Assembly: GCA_009692205.1 (NCBI GenBank)
Contig: SHZR01000004.1
Coordinates: 1 to 48,634, forward strand
Reading direction: 5' to 3'
DNA: 48,634 nt
Origin: Gemmatimonadota bacterium
GTDB lineage: Bacteria; Gemmatimonadota; Gemmatimonadetes; Longimicrobiales; Gaopeijiaceae
A program made the translations under genes and the position numbers. Within the stretch, counting starts at the first letter, position 1; each line of letters starts with the position of its first letter. Under the pieces are notes generated by a model that had not been told where the DNA came from, searched no databases, and saw nothing but the letters and a program-made list of their open reading frames with translations. Positions 36,218-45,043 of this stretch are shown piece after piece.

Positions 36218-36321
36218 TACATTCGCTAACCCAACAATGTCGCCCTGGCCGGGGTCTCGCCATGCGTCGATCGGCCTACTTCGCCTCCCTCCCGCTCACC
36301 CCTCCGCGGTAGCTTCCTCCC

Positions 36322-37486
36322 ATGTCGATCCTCACCGCGGCCCCCGCCGCACTCACGAGCCTCAGCGAACAGGAAGTCCTCTTCCAGGAGACCGTGCGCG
36401 AGTTCGCGACCAGCGAGGTCGCTCCCAAGGTCATGGCGATGGACCGGGCGCAGGCGATGGACCCCGCCATCGTCCGCCGGCTCTTCGAGCTCGGGCTCAT
36501 GGGCATCGAGGTGCCCGATGCGCTTGGAGGTACGGGCGCGGACTTCTTCACCTCGGTGCTCGTGGTCGAAGAGCTCTCGCGGATCGACCCATCGGTAGGC
36601 GTGCTGGTGGACGTGCAGAACACGCTCGTCATCAACGCGCTCCTGCGGTGGGGCACCGACGCGCAGCGTGCGCGCCATCTATCCCGACTCGCGACCGACA
36701 CCGTCGGCGCCTATGCGCTCTCGGAGGTCGGCAGCGGCTCGGACGCCTTCGCGCTCCAGTGCAGGGCCCGGAGGGACGACGACGGCTGGGTGCTCGAGGG
36801 TCGCAAGATGTGGATCACCAACGGCGCCGAGGCCGGGCTGTTCATCGTGTTCGCGACCGTGGATGCGGACGCGGGATACAAGGGGATCACCGCGTTCTTG
36901 GTCGACCGCGACTCGGACGGCTTCACCGTCGGCAAGAAGGAGGACAAGCTCGGCATCCGCGCCTCCTCGACCTGCGAGCTCGTGTTCGACGGCGTGAGGG
37001 CTGGCACGGAAGACGTGCTCGGCGAGGTGGGCCAGGGCCTACAAGGTCGCCATCGAGACGCTCAACGAGGGGCGCATTGGCATCGGCGCGCAGATGCTCG
37101 GGCTCGCGCAGGGCGCGCTCGACCACACCCTGCGCTACGTGCAGCAGCGCGAGCAGTTCGGCCGCACCATCAGTTCATTCCAGGGCGTGCAGTTCCAGAT
37201 CGCCGAAATGGCCACGGAAATCGAGGCCGCCCGCCTGCTCGTCTACAACGCGGCGCGGCTCAAAGTTGCCGGCGAACCCTTCGTCGTAAAAGCGGCCATG
37301 GCCAAGCTCTTCGCCTCGGAAATGGCCCAAAGGGTGGCGTCCGCGTGTATAGATCTGCATGGTGGATACGGATTCACCACGGAATACCCGATCGAGAAGC
37401 TGTATCGGGACGCCAAGATCGGCACGATCTACGAGGGTACGTCCAACATGCAGAAGCAAACCATCGCCAAGGTGCTGATGAGATGA
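36322..37486 (+). pseudogene. Acyl-CoA dehydrogenase, frameshifted at about 37039
   Basis: From ATG 36322 the frame matches short-chain acyl-CoA dehydrogenases: LSEQEVLFQETVREFA, GIEVPDALGGTGADF, AYALSEVGSGSDAFA and KMWITNGAEAG (FAD and substrate regions). At GEVGQG an extra C (37038/37039) shifts the frame. From 37040 a second frame resumes with [20 protein letters not shown], then [20 protein letters not shown] and [13 protein letters not shown], which holds the catalytic Glu. Together they form a complete enzyme of about 388 residues. It is one indel from intact, so sequencing error is possible. The second-frame stop overlaps the TatA ATG (ATGA). The enzyme would oxidise acyl-CoA to enoyl-CoA with electron transfer flavoprotein. 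Confidence 0.88.
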
Positions 37487-37677
37487 GTGCCATGACCCCT
37501 TCGCTCGCGCTGATCGCGTTCGGCATCTGGGAGATGCTGCTCCTGTTCGGCGTCATCATGCTCCTCTTCGGCGCGAAGAAGATCCCAGAGCTCGCGCGCG
37601 GGCTCGGAGCGGGCGTCCGGAACTTCAAGGGTGAGCTGAACCCACCCCGCGATTCCGAGACCGACGAGAAGAAGTGA
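37483..37677 (+). CDS. tatA: Sec-independent translocase subunit TatA/E
   Basis: 64 residues: a short N-terminus, one hydrophobic helix ([20 protein letters not shown]) and then [17 protein letters not shown], the amphipathic helix with the FG-x-KK-x-P hinge that defines TatA. The tail is charged (SETDEKK). TatA forms the pore of the twin-arginine translocase together with TatC, which is not in the window. The ATG overlaps the acyl-CoA dehydrogenase stop. The frame used by the dehydrogenase N-terminus continues without a stop through its frameshifted part into this gene. Confidence 0.93.
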   Translation: MSAMTPSLALIAFGIWEMLLLFGVIMLLFGAKKIPELARGLGAGVRNFKGELNPPRDSETDEKK

Positions 37678-38516
37678 CCGGCCCGGAGGCTGCGTCGCCC
37701 TCGGAGGGTGACGTCGCAGAGGTGCCGCCGCCGGCGGGCGGTGACGTCGCCGACGCACCGGCGGCGCTGCCCGAGTCCCTGGGGCGCATCGTCGTCGTGC
37801 TCGACCATCCGAAGGACCTCGTCAACATCGCCGGCGTGGTTCGCGTGATGATGAACTTCGGCCTCTCCAGGCTCCGCCTCGTCCGGCCCGACGAGTTCGA
37901 CATCTGGCGCATCGGGGGGATCGCGCACCGCAGTCAGGAGATCACCGGCGCGGCCACGCTGCACGATACACTCGACGAGGCCGTCGCGGACGCGAGCTTC
38001 ATCGTGGGCACCAGCGCGCGAGCCCGTACCGCCGGCCGCCCGTACGCGCGCCCTCGCGACGTCGCGGCGCACATCGCGCGGCGCGCCGAAGCCGAAGAGG
38101 AGATCGTCGCGATCATACTCGGGCGCGAGGACCGCGGTCTCACCAACGAGGCGCTCGACCGCTGCCACGCGGTCACCATCATCCCCACGGACGCCGTGTA
38201 CAAGAGCCTCAACCTGGCCCAGGCATGTCTCGTGCTGGCCTACGAGGTCTTCCTGGCGGTCGGGGCGGGCGACCGGCCCCTACCCAAGGGGCGCCGCGCC
38301 ACGCGCGCACCCACCCAGGAGGAGCTCGAGGAGGTGTTCGCGGCGCTCGAGTCCGGGCTCACCAAGATCGACTTCTTCAAGGCGCGCCATCCCGACTCCG
38401 TCATGCGCACGCTGCGGACGATCCTAGCGCGGGCGGAGCCCGATCTGCGCGAGGCGAAGTTGATCGGCGCTATCGGGCACGAGATCCGGAATCGGATCGA
38501 GCGGCTCGAGGGCTAG
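37674..38516 (+). CDS. SpoU/TrmJ-type RNA 2'-O-methyltransferase
   Basis: 280 residues from GTG at 37674, overlapping the tatA stop as GTGA. After a Pro/Ala-rich N-terminal 35 residues comes the SPOUT fold: VVLDHPKDLVNIAGVVRVMMN, then ILGREDRGLTNEALDRC and SLNLAQACLVLAYEVFLA, the knot motifs that bind S-adenosylmethionine. The C-terminal helical extension with KIDFFKARHPDSVMRTLR is typical of TrmJ, which methylates position 32 of tRNAs. Substrate assignment rests on this resemblance. It converges with the Uma2 gene, sharing 4 nt. Confidence 0.85.
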   Translation: MTGPEAASPSEGDVAEVPPPAGGDVADAPAALPESLGRIVVVLDHPKDLVNIAGVVRVMMNFGLSRLRLVRPDEFDIWRIGGIAHRSQEITGAATLHDTLDEAVADASFIVGTSARARTAGRPYARPRDVAAHIARRAEAEEEIVAIILGREDRGLTNEALDRCHAVTIIPTDAVYKSLNLAQACLVLAYEVFLAVGAGDRPLPKGRRATRAPTQEELEEVFAALESGLTKIDFFKARHPDSVMRTLRTILARAEPDLREAKLIGAIGHEIRNRIERLEG

Positions 38517-39031
38517 CTCTGGAATACGTCCTCGAGGACGACCTCGAACGTCCGTTCGCCGGCGCCCCACGTGACGGCGCCCCGCGGACGCTCGGGTTCC
38601 ACGAGGCCCGGCCTCCACACATCGATGGCGTTCTCGTCGGCATCCACGATCCACAACTCGGGTACGCCGCCAGAGAGGTACCGCTTCCGTTTGAGTGACC
38701 GGTCGTAGTCGCGATTCGACGGGGACAAAATCTCCACGACTAAGTCGGGGGGACCCAAGACGCCGCGTCGCGGATCGACGATTCCGAGTCGGTCTGCGCG
38801 CACGAAGATGATGTCGGGCTCCATAGCGGTGTCGTCGTGCAGGCGGACCGTGATCGGCCCGGTATAGATTGTACCGAGCCCATGCTGCACAGCCAGCGTC
38901 GACAGGATGCGGGTGAGGTTCACCACGACCTCCTGGTGCCGCGGCCGCGGCGTCGGGCTCACGAACAACTCCCCGTCGACGATCCAGCTTGGCCTGCCGG
39001 GGCGCTGGAATGTCGGAGCGGGACGCCCCAT
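38513..39031 (-). CDS. Uma2-family (DUF820) putative nuclease, N-terminally short
   Basis: 172 residues. The PD-(D/E)XK-like Uma2 core is clear: WIVDGELFVSPTPRPRHQEV, then MEPDIIFV and DLVVEILSPSNRDYDRSLKRKRY with the catalytic Asp and Glu-x-Leu set, and GVPELWIVDADE. The usual 20-30 residues before the VDGELF segment are missing, because the only start is ATG 39031, 12 nt from the divergent GGDEF gene. Function of the family is unresolved (common in cyanobacteria and many soil phyla). Whether this copy is functional is uncertain. Confidence 0.8.
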   Translation of the reverse strand: MGRPAPTFQRPGRPSWIVDGELFVSPTPRPRHQEVVVNLTRILSTLAVQHGLGTIYTGPITVRLHDDTAMEPDIIFVRADRLGIVDPRRGVLGPPDLVVEILSPSNRDYDRSLKRKRYLSGGVPELWIVDADENAIDVWRPGLVEPERPRGAVTWGAGERTFEVVLEDVFQS

Positions 39032-39043
39032 GTTGAGGCCCTC

Positions 39044-40564
39044 ATGACTCCAGCCGACACCGACCAGGCTCGCCCCGGGGACGCGGAGCGGTACCGCATG
39101 CTCCTGCACATCGGGCACAAGCTCGCGGCCACGCTCAGCGAGGATGACCTCTACGAGGAGATCTATCGCGAGACGGCTCGGGCGCTCGAGGCATCGGGGT
39201 TCTACATCGCGCTGCACGACCAGAGCCGGGACCTCGCGCGTGTGGTGTTCTACGCAGACCGCGGTGAGGTGAACAGAGTCGACGTGGCGTACCGAGGGTC
39301 CGACTCACGCGTGATCCGGAGCCGGAAGGCGTACCTCGACAACGACGACCTACGGGACGGCTCGCTGATGGTGCTCGGCGACGACGCCGACGTCGCCGTG
39401 GCGGCGATCACCGCGCCTATGATCCACCATGGGCGCGTGCTCGGCGCGATCAGCGCGCAGAGCTACGAGCCCGGCGTCTACACCGAGGACGACCTCGACC
39501 TCCTGCAGGGGATCGCGGACATCGCCGCCGTGGCGGTGGCGAACGCGCTCCAGTTCACCGAGCTCGAGCGGCGGCGGCGCGAAGCCGAGAAGATGGAGGA
39601 GATCGGTCGCGCGCTGACGAGCGAGCTCGATCCGGAGATGGTGCTCGGCAAGGTCGTGGAGGCAGCGCTCGAGCTGCTCGATGTCGACGGCGCCTCCGTG
39701 TGGCTCACCGTCGGCAAGGACGGGTTCGTCTGCCGCGTGGCCGAGTCCGGCGGAGACATCCGCCTGCCCAAGGGGCTCGAGTGGGACATCAAGGGTGACA
39801 TCGCGCGCACCCTCCTGGACGAGAGGCACCCCGTGGTGCTCGACAACGTCGCCTCGAGCGACGTCGTGCCCGACCACATACGGGAGCACTTGGCGACCGG
39901 ATCTGCCGTGGGCGTCCCGATCGAGGCCGATGGGCGCGTGACGGGCATGCTCACTGCCGGCAGCAGGCAGCCGCGCCGCTTCGACGCCCTCGATACCGCG
40001 GTCCTCCAGCGCCTGGCTCGGCAGGGGTCCGTCGCGCTCCAGAACGCGCGGCTGCACGCCAGCCTGCACTCGCTCTCCATCACCGACCCGCTCACGCGCC
40101 TACCCAACCGGCGGCGTCTCCAGATCCACCTGGATCACGAGGTCGCCGCCGCGCGTCGCGGCCGAGCGCTGGCGATCGCGGTGTTCGACATCGATAACTT
40201 CAAGCACTACAACGACACGTTCGGCCACGTCCAAGGCGACGACATCCTAAAGGCGTTCGCAGACGTTCTCTGTCATGAGAACCGCGCGATGAACCTCGTG
40301 GCCCGCTTCGGCGGTGACGAGTTCGTCTCCGTGCTCACCGACACGAACGCCGAAGGAGTGCGCGCGTACGTGGAGCGCGTGCGAGCCCGAGCCGTCGCCA
40401 ACGATGTCCTGGTGAAGTTCGGGATCCACGTGAGCGCCGGAATCGCCGAGTTCGACCCCGACAAGAGGGCCACCGTGAACGACCTGCTCCGCGCCGCGGA
40501 CGGCGACATGTACCGAGACAAGGCCGAACGCCCCGCCGTCGGCCGGAGGGCGAAGAGCCATTAG
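39044..40564 (+). CDS. GAF-domain diguanylate cyclase (GGDEF)
   Basis: 506 residues: two GAF-like sensor domains (about 15-180 and 185-345), a short coiled linker, then GGDEF (about 345-495). The active site is ARFGGDEF with ITDPLTRLPNRR and FDIDNFKHYNDTFGH, so c-di-GMP synthesis from two GTP is expected. The product-inhibition site five residues before, normally RxxD, reads RAMN, with Asn for Asp, so feedback inhibition may be weak. No EAL partner is in the window. GAF ligands are unknown. ATG 39044 has GAGG a few nt upstream; the longer frame from 38837 lies antisense to the Uma2 gene. Confidence 0.92.
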   Translation: MTPADTDQARPGDAERYRMLLHIGHKLAATLSEDDLYEEIYRETARALEASGFYIALHDQSRDLARVVFYADRGEVNRVDVAYRGSDSRVIRSRKAYLDNDDLRDGSLMVLGDDADVAVAAITAPMIHHGRVLGAISAQSYEPGVYTEDDLDLLQGIADIAAVAVANALQFTELERRRREAEKMEEIGRALTSELDPEMVLGKVVEAALELLDVDGASVWLTVGKDGFVCRVAESGGDIRLPKGLEWDIKGDIARTLLDERHPVVLDNVASSDVVPDHIREHLATGSAVGVPIEADGRVTGMLTAGSRQPRRFDALDTAVLQRLARQGSVALQNARLHASLHSLSITDPLTRLPNRRRLQIHLDHEVAAARRGRALAIAVFDIDNFKHYNDTFGHVQGDDILKAFADVLCHENRAMNLVARFGGDEFVSVLTDTNAEGVRAYVERVRARAVANDVLVKFGIHVSAGIAEFDPDKRATVNDLLRAADGDMYRDKAERPAVGRRAKSH

Positions 40565-40598
40565 CACCAGGAAGAAGTCGACCGCGAAGACTAAGGCT

Positions 40599-41453
40599 GT
40601 GAAGAAGAAGACGGCCAAGAAGAAAGCCGTACCGCGGAAGCAAACGCCGCGCAGCGAGACGAGCGAGCTGCTTGCGTTCGCCATCGATCTCGCCTACGAG
40701 GCGGGCGCGCTCACCCTGCGCTACTACGGCGGCCTCGTCGACGCGGACGACAAGAGCGACGGGAGCCCGGTGACCATAGCGGACCGCAAGGCAGAGCAGC
40801 TGATCCGCAAGCGCGTCGGCAAGCGGTACCCCGAGCACGCCGTGTTGGGTGAGGAGTACGGCGAGTCGAACGCGGGCGCGCGCGTGCGCTGGATCCTCGA
40901 CCCCATCGACGGAACGCGCTCGTTCATGCACGGGGTGCCGCTCTACGGTGTGCTCATCGGCATCGAGGCGGAAGGCGAGCCGATCGTCGGCGTGACGTAC
41001 TTCCCGCCGCTCGATGAGATGGTGGCAGCCGGAAGGGGCCTCGGCTGCAAGTGGAACGGGAAGCCATGCCGCGTGTCGAGCGTGTCGCGGATGCAGGACG
41101 CCGTCGTGTGTACGACCGACGTCGAGCGGCTCCTCAAGCGACCCGAAGGGCTGGGCTGGAGGCGCCTACAGCAGCGCTCGGCGTTCTCGCGGACGTGGGG
41201 CGACTGCTACGGACATGCGCTGGTGGCGACCGGACGCATCGAGGTCCAGGTCGACCCCGTCATGAAGCCGTGGGATGCGGGTCCCTTCCTCACCATCACC
41301 ACCGAGGCGGGCGGCAAGTTCACCACGCTGGACGGCAAGGCGACGATCCACGGCGGCTCGGGCATCAGCACGAATGGGCTGCTGCACGGCGAGGTGCTGC
41401 GGGAGCTGGCTTCGGGGGGCCGAGGGGGGAGTCCTCAGGCGTCGCCAGGTTGA
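40599..41453 (+). CDS. Inositol monophosphatase-family phosphatase, histidinol-phosphatase-like, with basic tail
   Basis: 284 residues from the GTG at 40599. Metal ligands of the family are Glu in VLGEEYGES, the two Asp of ILDPIDGTRSF and Asp in KPWDAGPFLTI. RTWGDCYGHALVATG and AGGKFTTLDG resemble HisN-type histidinol phosphatases, so histidine synthesis is a possible role. The N-terminus is very basic (AKKK-type repeats, MKKKTAKKKAVPRKQTPR), which is atypical. The frame is open further upstream, and ATT at 40560 has GGAGGG nine nt before it and overlaps the GGDEF stop; initiation there would add 13 more basic residues. See the related observation. Confidence 0.88.
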   Translation: MKKKTAKKKAVPRKQTPRSETSELLAFAIDLAYEAGALTLRYYGGLVDADDKSDGSPVTIADRKAEQLIRKRVGKRYPEHAVLGEEYGESNAGARVRWILDPIDGTRSFMHGVPLYGVLIGIEAEGEPIVGVTYFPPLDEMVAAGRGLGCKWNGKPCRVSSVSRMQDAVVCTTDVERLLKRPEGLGWRRLQQRSAFSRTWGDCYGHALVATGRIEVQVDPVMKPWDAGPFLTITTEAGGKFTTLDGKATIHGGSGISTNGLLHGEVLRELASGGRGGSPQASPG

Positions 41454-41479
41454 GGTTGGCGCGGCGCTGAGGCTCTTGC

Positions 41480-42451
41480 TCAGACGCCAGCGCGACCCCT
41501 CTCGTACGCGATCACGTCGTCTATGATCTTCGTGAGCGGTGTGTCCGGAGCGTAACCGATGAGCGCTCGCAGCTTCGACACGTCGGGCACTCGCCGTGCC
41601 ATGTCCTGGAAGCCGACGGCGTACGCCTCGTCGTAGGGGACGAGGCGGATCGGCGAATCGCTGCCGGCTGCGGCCTTCACCCGCTCCGCGAGCGCCATCA
41701 TCGTCACCTCTTCGGGGTTGCCGACGTTGAACACCTCGCCGACGGCGGCGGGGGCGTCCAACAGTGCGATCACGGAGCGCACCACGTCGCGCACGTGGGC
41801 AAAGCAGCGCGATTGGCGCCCGTCTCCGTGCACGGTCAGCGGGTCGCCTGCGAGTGCCTGTCGCACGAACGTCGGCACGACCATGCCGTATCTTCCGGTC
41901 TGACGCGGCCCCACGGTGTTGAAGAACCGAGCGATGACGACCGGGAGCCCCTTCTCGCTGCCGTACGCGAACGCGAGCCACTCGTCCAAGGCCTTCGAGC
42001 AGGCGTACGCCCAGCGCGATCGGTTGGTCGGACCCAGGCTGACATCGTCGTCCTCCGCGAACGGCACCTTGGCGCTCTTGCCGTAGACCTCCGACGTCGA
42101 GGCGAGTAGCACCTTCTTGCGCTTGCGCGCCGCGGCGGAGAGTACGATCTCCGTGGCCCCGATGTTCGTCTCGATCGTGTGAACCGGGCGCTCGACGATG
42201 AGGCGCACGCCCACCGCAGCGGCCAGGTGCACGGTGACATCGGTCTGATCCACCAACCCGCCCACCACGGACGCGTCCAGGCAGTTCCCGATCCGGAGCG
42301 TGAAGCGGGGTCGGCCAAGCAGATGCTGCACGTTCTCGATCACGCCGGTGGACAGATCGTCGAGTACCACGACGTCGTCCCCACGCTCGAGCAGCGCCTC
42401 GGCCAGGTGGGACCCGATGAAGCCCGCCCCACCGGTGATCAGGATCTTCAG
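41480..42451 (-). CDS. NAD-dependent epimerase/dehydratase (extended SDR), nucleotide-sugar type
   Basis: 323 residues when started at CTG 42451. This gives (M)KILITGGAGFIGSHLAE, the Rossmann nucleotide loop, complete; the first ATG or GTG would delete it. GGAAGG lies seven nt upstream of the CTG, and CTGA overlaps the frame end of the kinase gene. Downstream are HLAAAVGVRLIVERP, STSEVYGKS, YACSKALDEWLAF with the catalytic Tyr-x3-Lys, and RFFNTVGPRQ. This most resembles UDP-glucose epimerase or UDP-glucuronate decarboxylase-type enzymes; substrate is not certain. No other sugar genes are adjacent. Confidence 0.9.
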   Translation of the reverse strand: MKILITGGAGFIGSHLAEALLERGDDVVVLDDLSTGVIENVQHLLGRPRFTLRIGNCLDASVVGGLVDQTDVTVHLAAAVGVRLIVERPVHTIETNIGATEIVLSAAARKRKKVLLASTSEVYGKSAKVPFAEDDDVSLGPTNRSRWAYACSKALDEWLAFAYGSEKGLPVVIARFFNTVGPRQTGRYGMVVPTFVRQALAGDPLTVHGDGRQSRCFAHVRDVVRSVIALLDAPAAVGEVFNVGNPEEVTMMALAERVKAAAGSDSPIRLVPYDEAYAVGFQDMARRVPDVSKLRALIGYAPDTPLTKIIDDVIAYERGRAGV

Positions 42452-43629
42452 CGCGTTGCCTTCCGGCCTGGCATGGATCGGGACGTCAGTTCGTCAACTG
42501 GAAGATCAGGAAGCTGAGCGAGCCCACGATGCCGGTAACTAGCCCGATCATCGCCAAGGCCCCTCCCGTCCGGCGACAGGTCGTATCCGTTGGGCCCGAC
42601 GAAGACCGGCTCCTGTCCCTCGAGGAACGGCACGGCGAAGCGCTCGACGCGGCGCAAAGGCTCCGGGGAGCCGAGCGTGGAGCCGACCACGAGAGCTGCC
42701 ATCGACGCCGCGGCCGCGGCCCACCCCGCGACGGCCACCCGGCGCATGCGGACGGACGCGCTCCCGACCCCGCCCGCGTCGGCTCCGTGACGGTAGTTCG
42801 GATCCGCGAGCGCTTTGGCGAACGCTTGCGCACCCGTGAACCGGTCCGCCGGGATCTTCTCGAGCGCCTTCCGGATCGCCGCATCCACGTTCGACGGGAT
42901 CGACTTCCGCACTGCCGTCGCCGACACGGGCACGCCCTGGATGATCCTCCCCAGCACCGCCTGCGCCGTGCTGCCCGGATACGGCGGCTCGCCGGTCAGC
43001 ATCTCGTAGAGCACGCACGCGAGCGCGTAGGTGTCGCTCGCCGGGCCCACGACCTGGTCGCCCGTCGCCTGCTCCGGACTCATGTAGTATGGGGTGCCGA
43101 CGCTGAGGCCGGTCGCCGTCAGCCGAGCGCTCCCCGCGCCACCGACCGCGAGGGCGATGCCGAAGTCGCCGACCACCGGCTGCCCGTCCTGGAGCAGGAT
43201 ATTGCCGGGCTTGATGTCCCGGTGGATGACTCCTCGTTCATGCGCGTGCTGGAGCGCGCTCGCCACCGACGTCGCGATGCCCAGGGCCTCGTCCACCGGG
43301 AGCTGCTTCTCGCGCTTGATCCGATCCGCGAGCGTCTCACCCTGGACGTAGGGCATCACGTAGAAGAGGAAGCGGTCCGCCTCGCCCGAGTCGAAGAGCG
43401 GCAGGATGTGCGGGTGCTGGAGGTTCGCCGTCGTCTTGATTTCGGCCAGGAAGCGCTCCGCGCCGACGACGGCCGCGAGCTCCGGCTTGAGCACCTTGAG
43501 CGCGACCTTGCGCTCGTGCTTCAAGTCGTCGGCAAGGTACACCGTGGCCATGCCGCCCTGGCCGAGCTCGCGCTCGATCGTGTAGCGGCCCTCGAGGGCG
43601 GCGTTCAGGCGGCTGATCGGGTCGGACAT
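42448..43629 (-). CDS. Eukaryotic-type Ser/Thr kinase, C-terminal propeller truncated
   Basis: 393 residues as read. Kinase domain (16 to about 275): LGQGGMATVYLADD, K45 in VALKVLK, HRDIKPGN (136-143) and DFG (155-157), SVGTPYYMSPEQATG. A basic juxtamembrane stretch precedes a helix (RVAVAGWAAAAASMAALVVG), after which RFAVPFLEGQEPVFVGPNGY and DLSPDG begin a TolB/WD40-like propeller. At DLSPDGR the family sequence ends: the frame then gives GLGDDRASYRHRGLAQ and stops. A hundred or more residues of propeller are missing compared with typical proteins of this architecture. Kinase residues are intact, so activity is possible, but a sensor part is lost. Confidence 0.85.
   Translation of the reverse strand: MSDPISRLNAALEGRYTIERELGQGGMATVYLADDLKHERKVALKVLKPELAAVVGAERFLAEIKTTANLQHPHILPLFDSGEADRFLFYVMPYVQGETLADRIKREKQLPVDEALGIATSVASALQHAHERGVIHRDIKPGNILLQDGQPVVGDFGIALAVGGAGSARLTATGLSVGTPYYMSPEQATGDQVVGPASDTYALACVLYEMLTGEPPYPGSTAQAVLGRIIQGVPVSATAVRKSIPSNVDAAIRKALEKIPADRFTGAQAFAKALADPNYRHGADAGGVGSASVRMRRVAVAGWAAAAASMAALVVGSTLGSPEPLRRVERFAVPFLEGQEPVFVGPNGYDLSPDGRGLGDDRASYRHRGLAQLPDLPVDELTSRSMPGRKATR
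42486..42566 (-). pseudogene. C-terminal remnant of a membrane protein at the kinase breakpoint
   Basis: In another frame, right after the kinase breakpoint, 26 codons read GGALAMIGLVTGIVGSL then SFLIFQLTN and a stop. This is a well-formed transmembrane helix with a polar end, typical of the last residues of small membrane proteins (DUF4190-like). It suggests a deletion that joined the kinase to the tail of a different gene. Confidence 0.45.
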
Positions 43630-43726
43630 GGCGGCCAAGATAGCGCGGCCCAAGGAATCGCAGCGAGGGTCGTGTCTGGGCGGCCCCGGCGATTGCCGCC
43701 GATCCCGGGCCGAGTGACGTTTGCCC

Positions 43727-44932
43727 ATGGACTACGAGGCCTTCTTTGCCTCGGCGATCGAGCGGCTCAGGTCGGAGGGCAACTACCGGACCTTCGCGGA
43801 CCTCGATCGCCGCGTGGGCGACTTCCCGCGCGCGACCCACAAGACCGCGACCGGCACGGCCGACGTCACCATCTGGTGCTCGAACGACTACCTCGGCATG
43901 GGCCAGCACGAGGTCGTTCGCGCCGCCATGAAGGAGGCCATCGATGCCTCCGGATCCGGCACGGGTGGCACGCGGAGCATCTCGGGCACGAGCCCTCATC
44001 ACGTCGTGCTCGAGCGCGAGCTGGCGGCTCTGCACGGGACGGAGTCGGCGCTGCTCTTCACGTCGGGCTACGTCGCCAACGAGGCGGTGCTCTCGACACT
44101 CGGAAGATTGCTGCCCGGCTGCGTCTTCGTGTCCGACGCACTCAATCATGCCTCGATGATCGCGGGCATGCGGAACAGCCGCGCCGAGAAGCACATCTTC
44201 GCGCACAACGACCCCGAGGACCTCGACCGCGTACTCGGCCAGCTCGAGCCTGGCCGTCCCAAGGTCGTCGTCTTCGAGTCAGTGTATTCGATGGAGGGCG
44301 ACATCGCTCCCGTGGCCGAGATCGCGGAAGTGGCCGAGCGACACGGCACCATGACCTACCTGGACGAGGTTCACGCGGTAGGCATGTACGGTGCGCGCGG
44401 GGCTGGCATCGCGGAGCGGGACGGCGTGCAGGATCGCATCGCCTTCATCCAAGGCACGCTCGCCAAAGCGTTCGGAGTGTTCGGCGGATATGTCGCCGGC
44501 TGGGCACGCGCGATGGACTTCATCCGAAGCTTCGCGCCCGGGTTCATCTTCACGACGGCGCTTCCTCCGGCGATCGCGGTGGGCGCGCTCGCAAGCATGA
44601 GGCTGCTCGCCGCGGACCCGTCGATCCGCGAGCGGCTCCACGAGCGCGTGGCGGCCCTCAAGCGCGCCCTCGAAGGGACAGGGCTACCCGTGATGCCGAC
44701 CGCGTCGCACATCGTGCCGCTGCATGTGGGCCATCCTGTGCGTTGCCGGGCGATCTCAGAGGAGCTACTGAGTCGGCACCGCATCTACGTCCAGCCGATC
44801 GTCCATCCCACGGTGCCGAAGGGCACCGAGCGGTTGCGCCTCACGCCGACGCCTCTCCATACCGACGAGGACATTCGCAGGCTGGTCGACGCGCTGCGCG
44901 ACGTGTGGGCGCGGGTGGGCACCAAGTCCTAG
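43727..44932 (+). CDS. hemA: 5-aminolevulinate synthase
   Basis: 401 residues, an alpha-oxoamine synthase that joins glycine and succinyl-CoA, the C4 route to tetrapyrroles. ALAS-specific features are the start [46 protein letters not shown] plus [51 protein letters not shown] and the PLP lysine in [18 protein letters not shown], then [23 protein letters not shown]. These separate it from 2-amino-3-ketobutyrate CoA ligase and BioF. ATG 43727 is taken; TTG at 43721 is two codons earlier. It diverges from the truncated kinase gene. No other heme genes are adjacent. Confidence 0.9.
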   Translation: MDYEAFFASAIERLRSEGNYRTFADLDRRVGDFPRATHKTATGTADVTIWCSNDYLGMGQHEVVRAAMKEAIDASGSGTGGTRSISGTSPHHVVLERELAALHGTESALLFTSGYVANEAVLSTLGRLLPGCVFVSDALNHASMIAGMRNSRAEKHIFAHNDPEDLDRVLGQLEPGRPKVVVFESVYSMEGDIAPVAEIAEVAERHGTMTYLDEVHAVGMYGARGAGIAERDGVQDRIAFIQGTLAKAFGVFGGYVAGWARAMDFIRSFAPGFIFTTALPPAIAVGALASMRLLAADPSIRERLHERVAALKRALEGTGLPVMPTASHIVPLHVGHPVRCRAISEELLSRHRIYVQPIVHPTVPKGTERLRLTPTPLHTDEDIRRLVDALRDVWARVGTKS

Positions 44933-45043
44933 GGCTCGCCGGGAAGGTGCGGGTACCGAGTACGTCGTGATACGTATATGGGCTTCGAGTGACGATGCCT
45001 GTAGCCTCTGCAACGCGGACTTCCTGCAACCGGAGAGAGAGAC

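Noticed and set aside
41454-41479. Bidirectional terminator between the phosphatase and the SDR gene
   Set aside because: Only a weak CTGAG/CTCAG stem is visible, too little to annotate.
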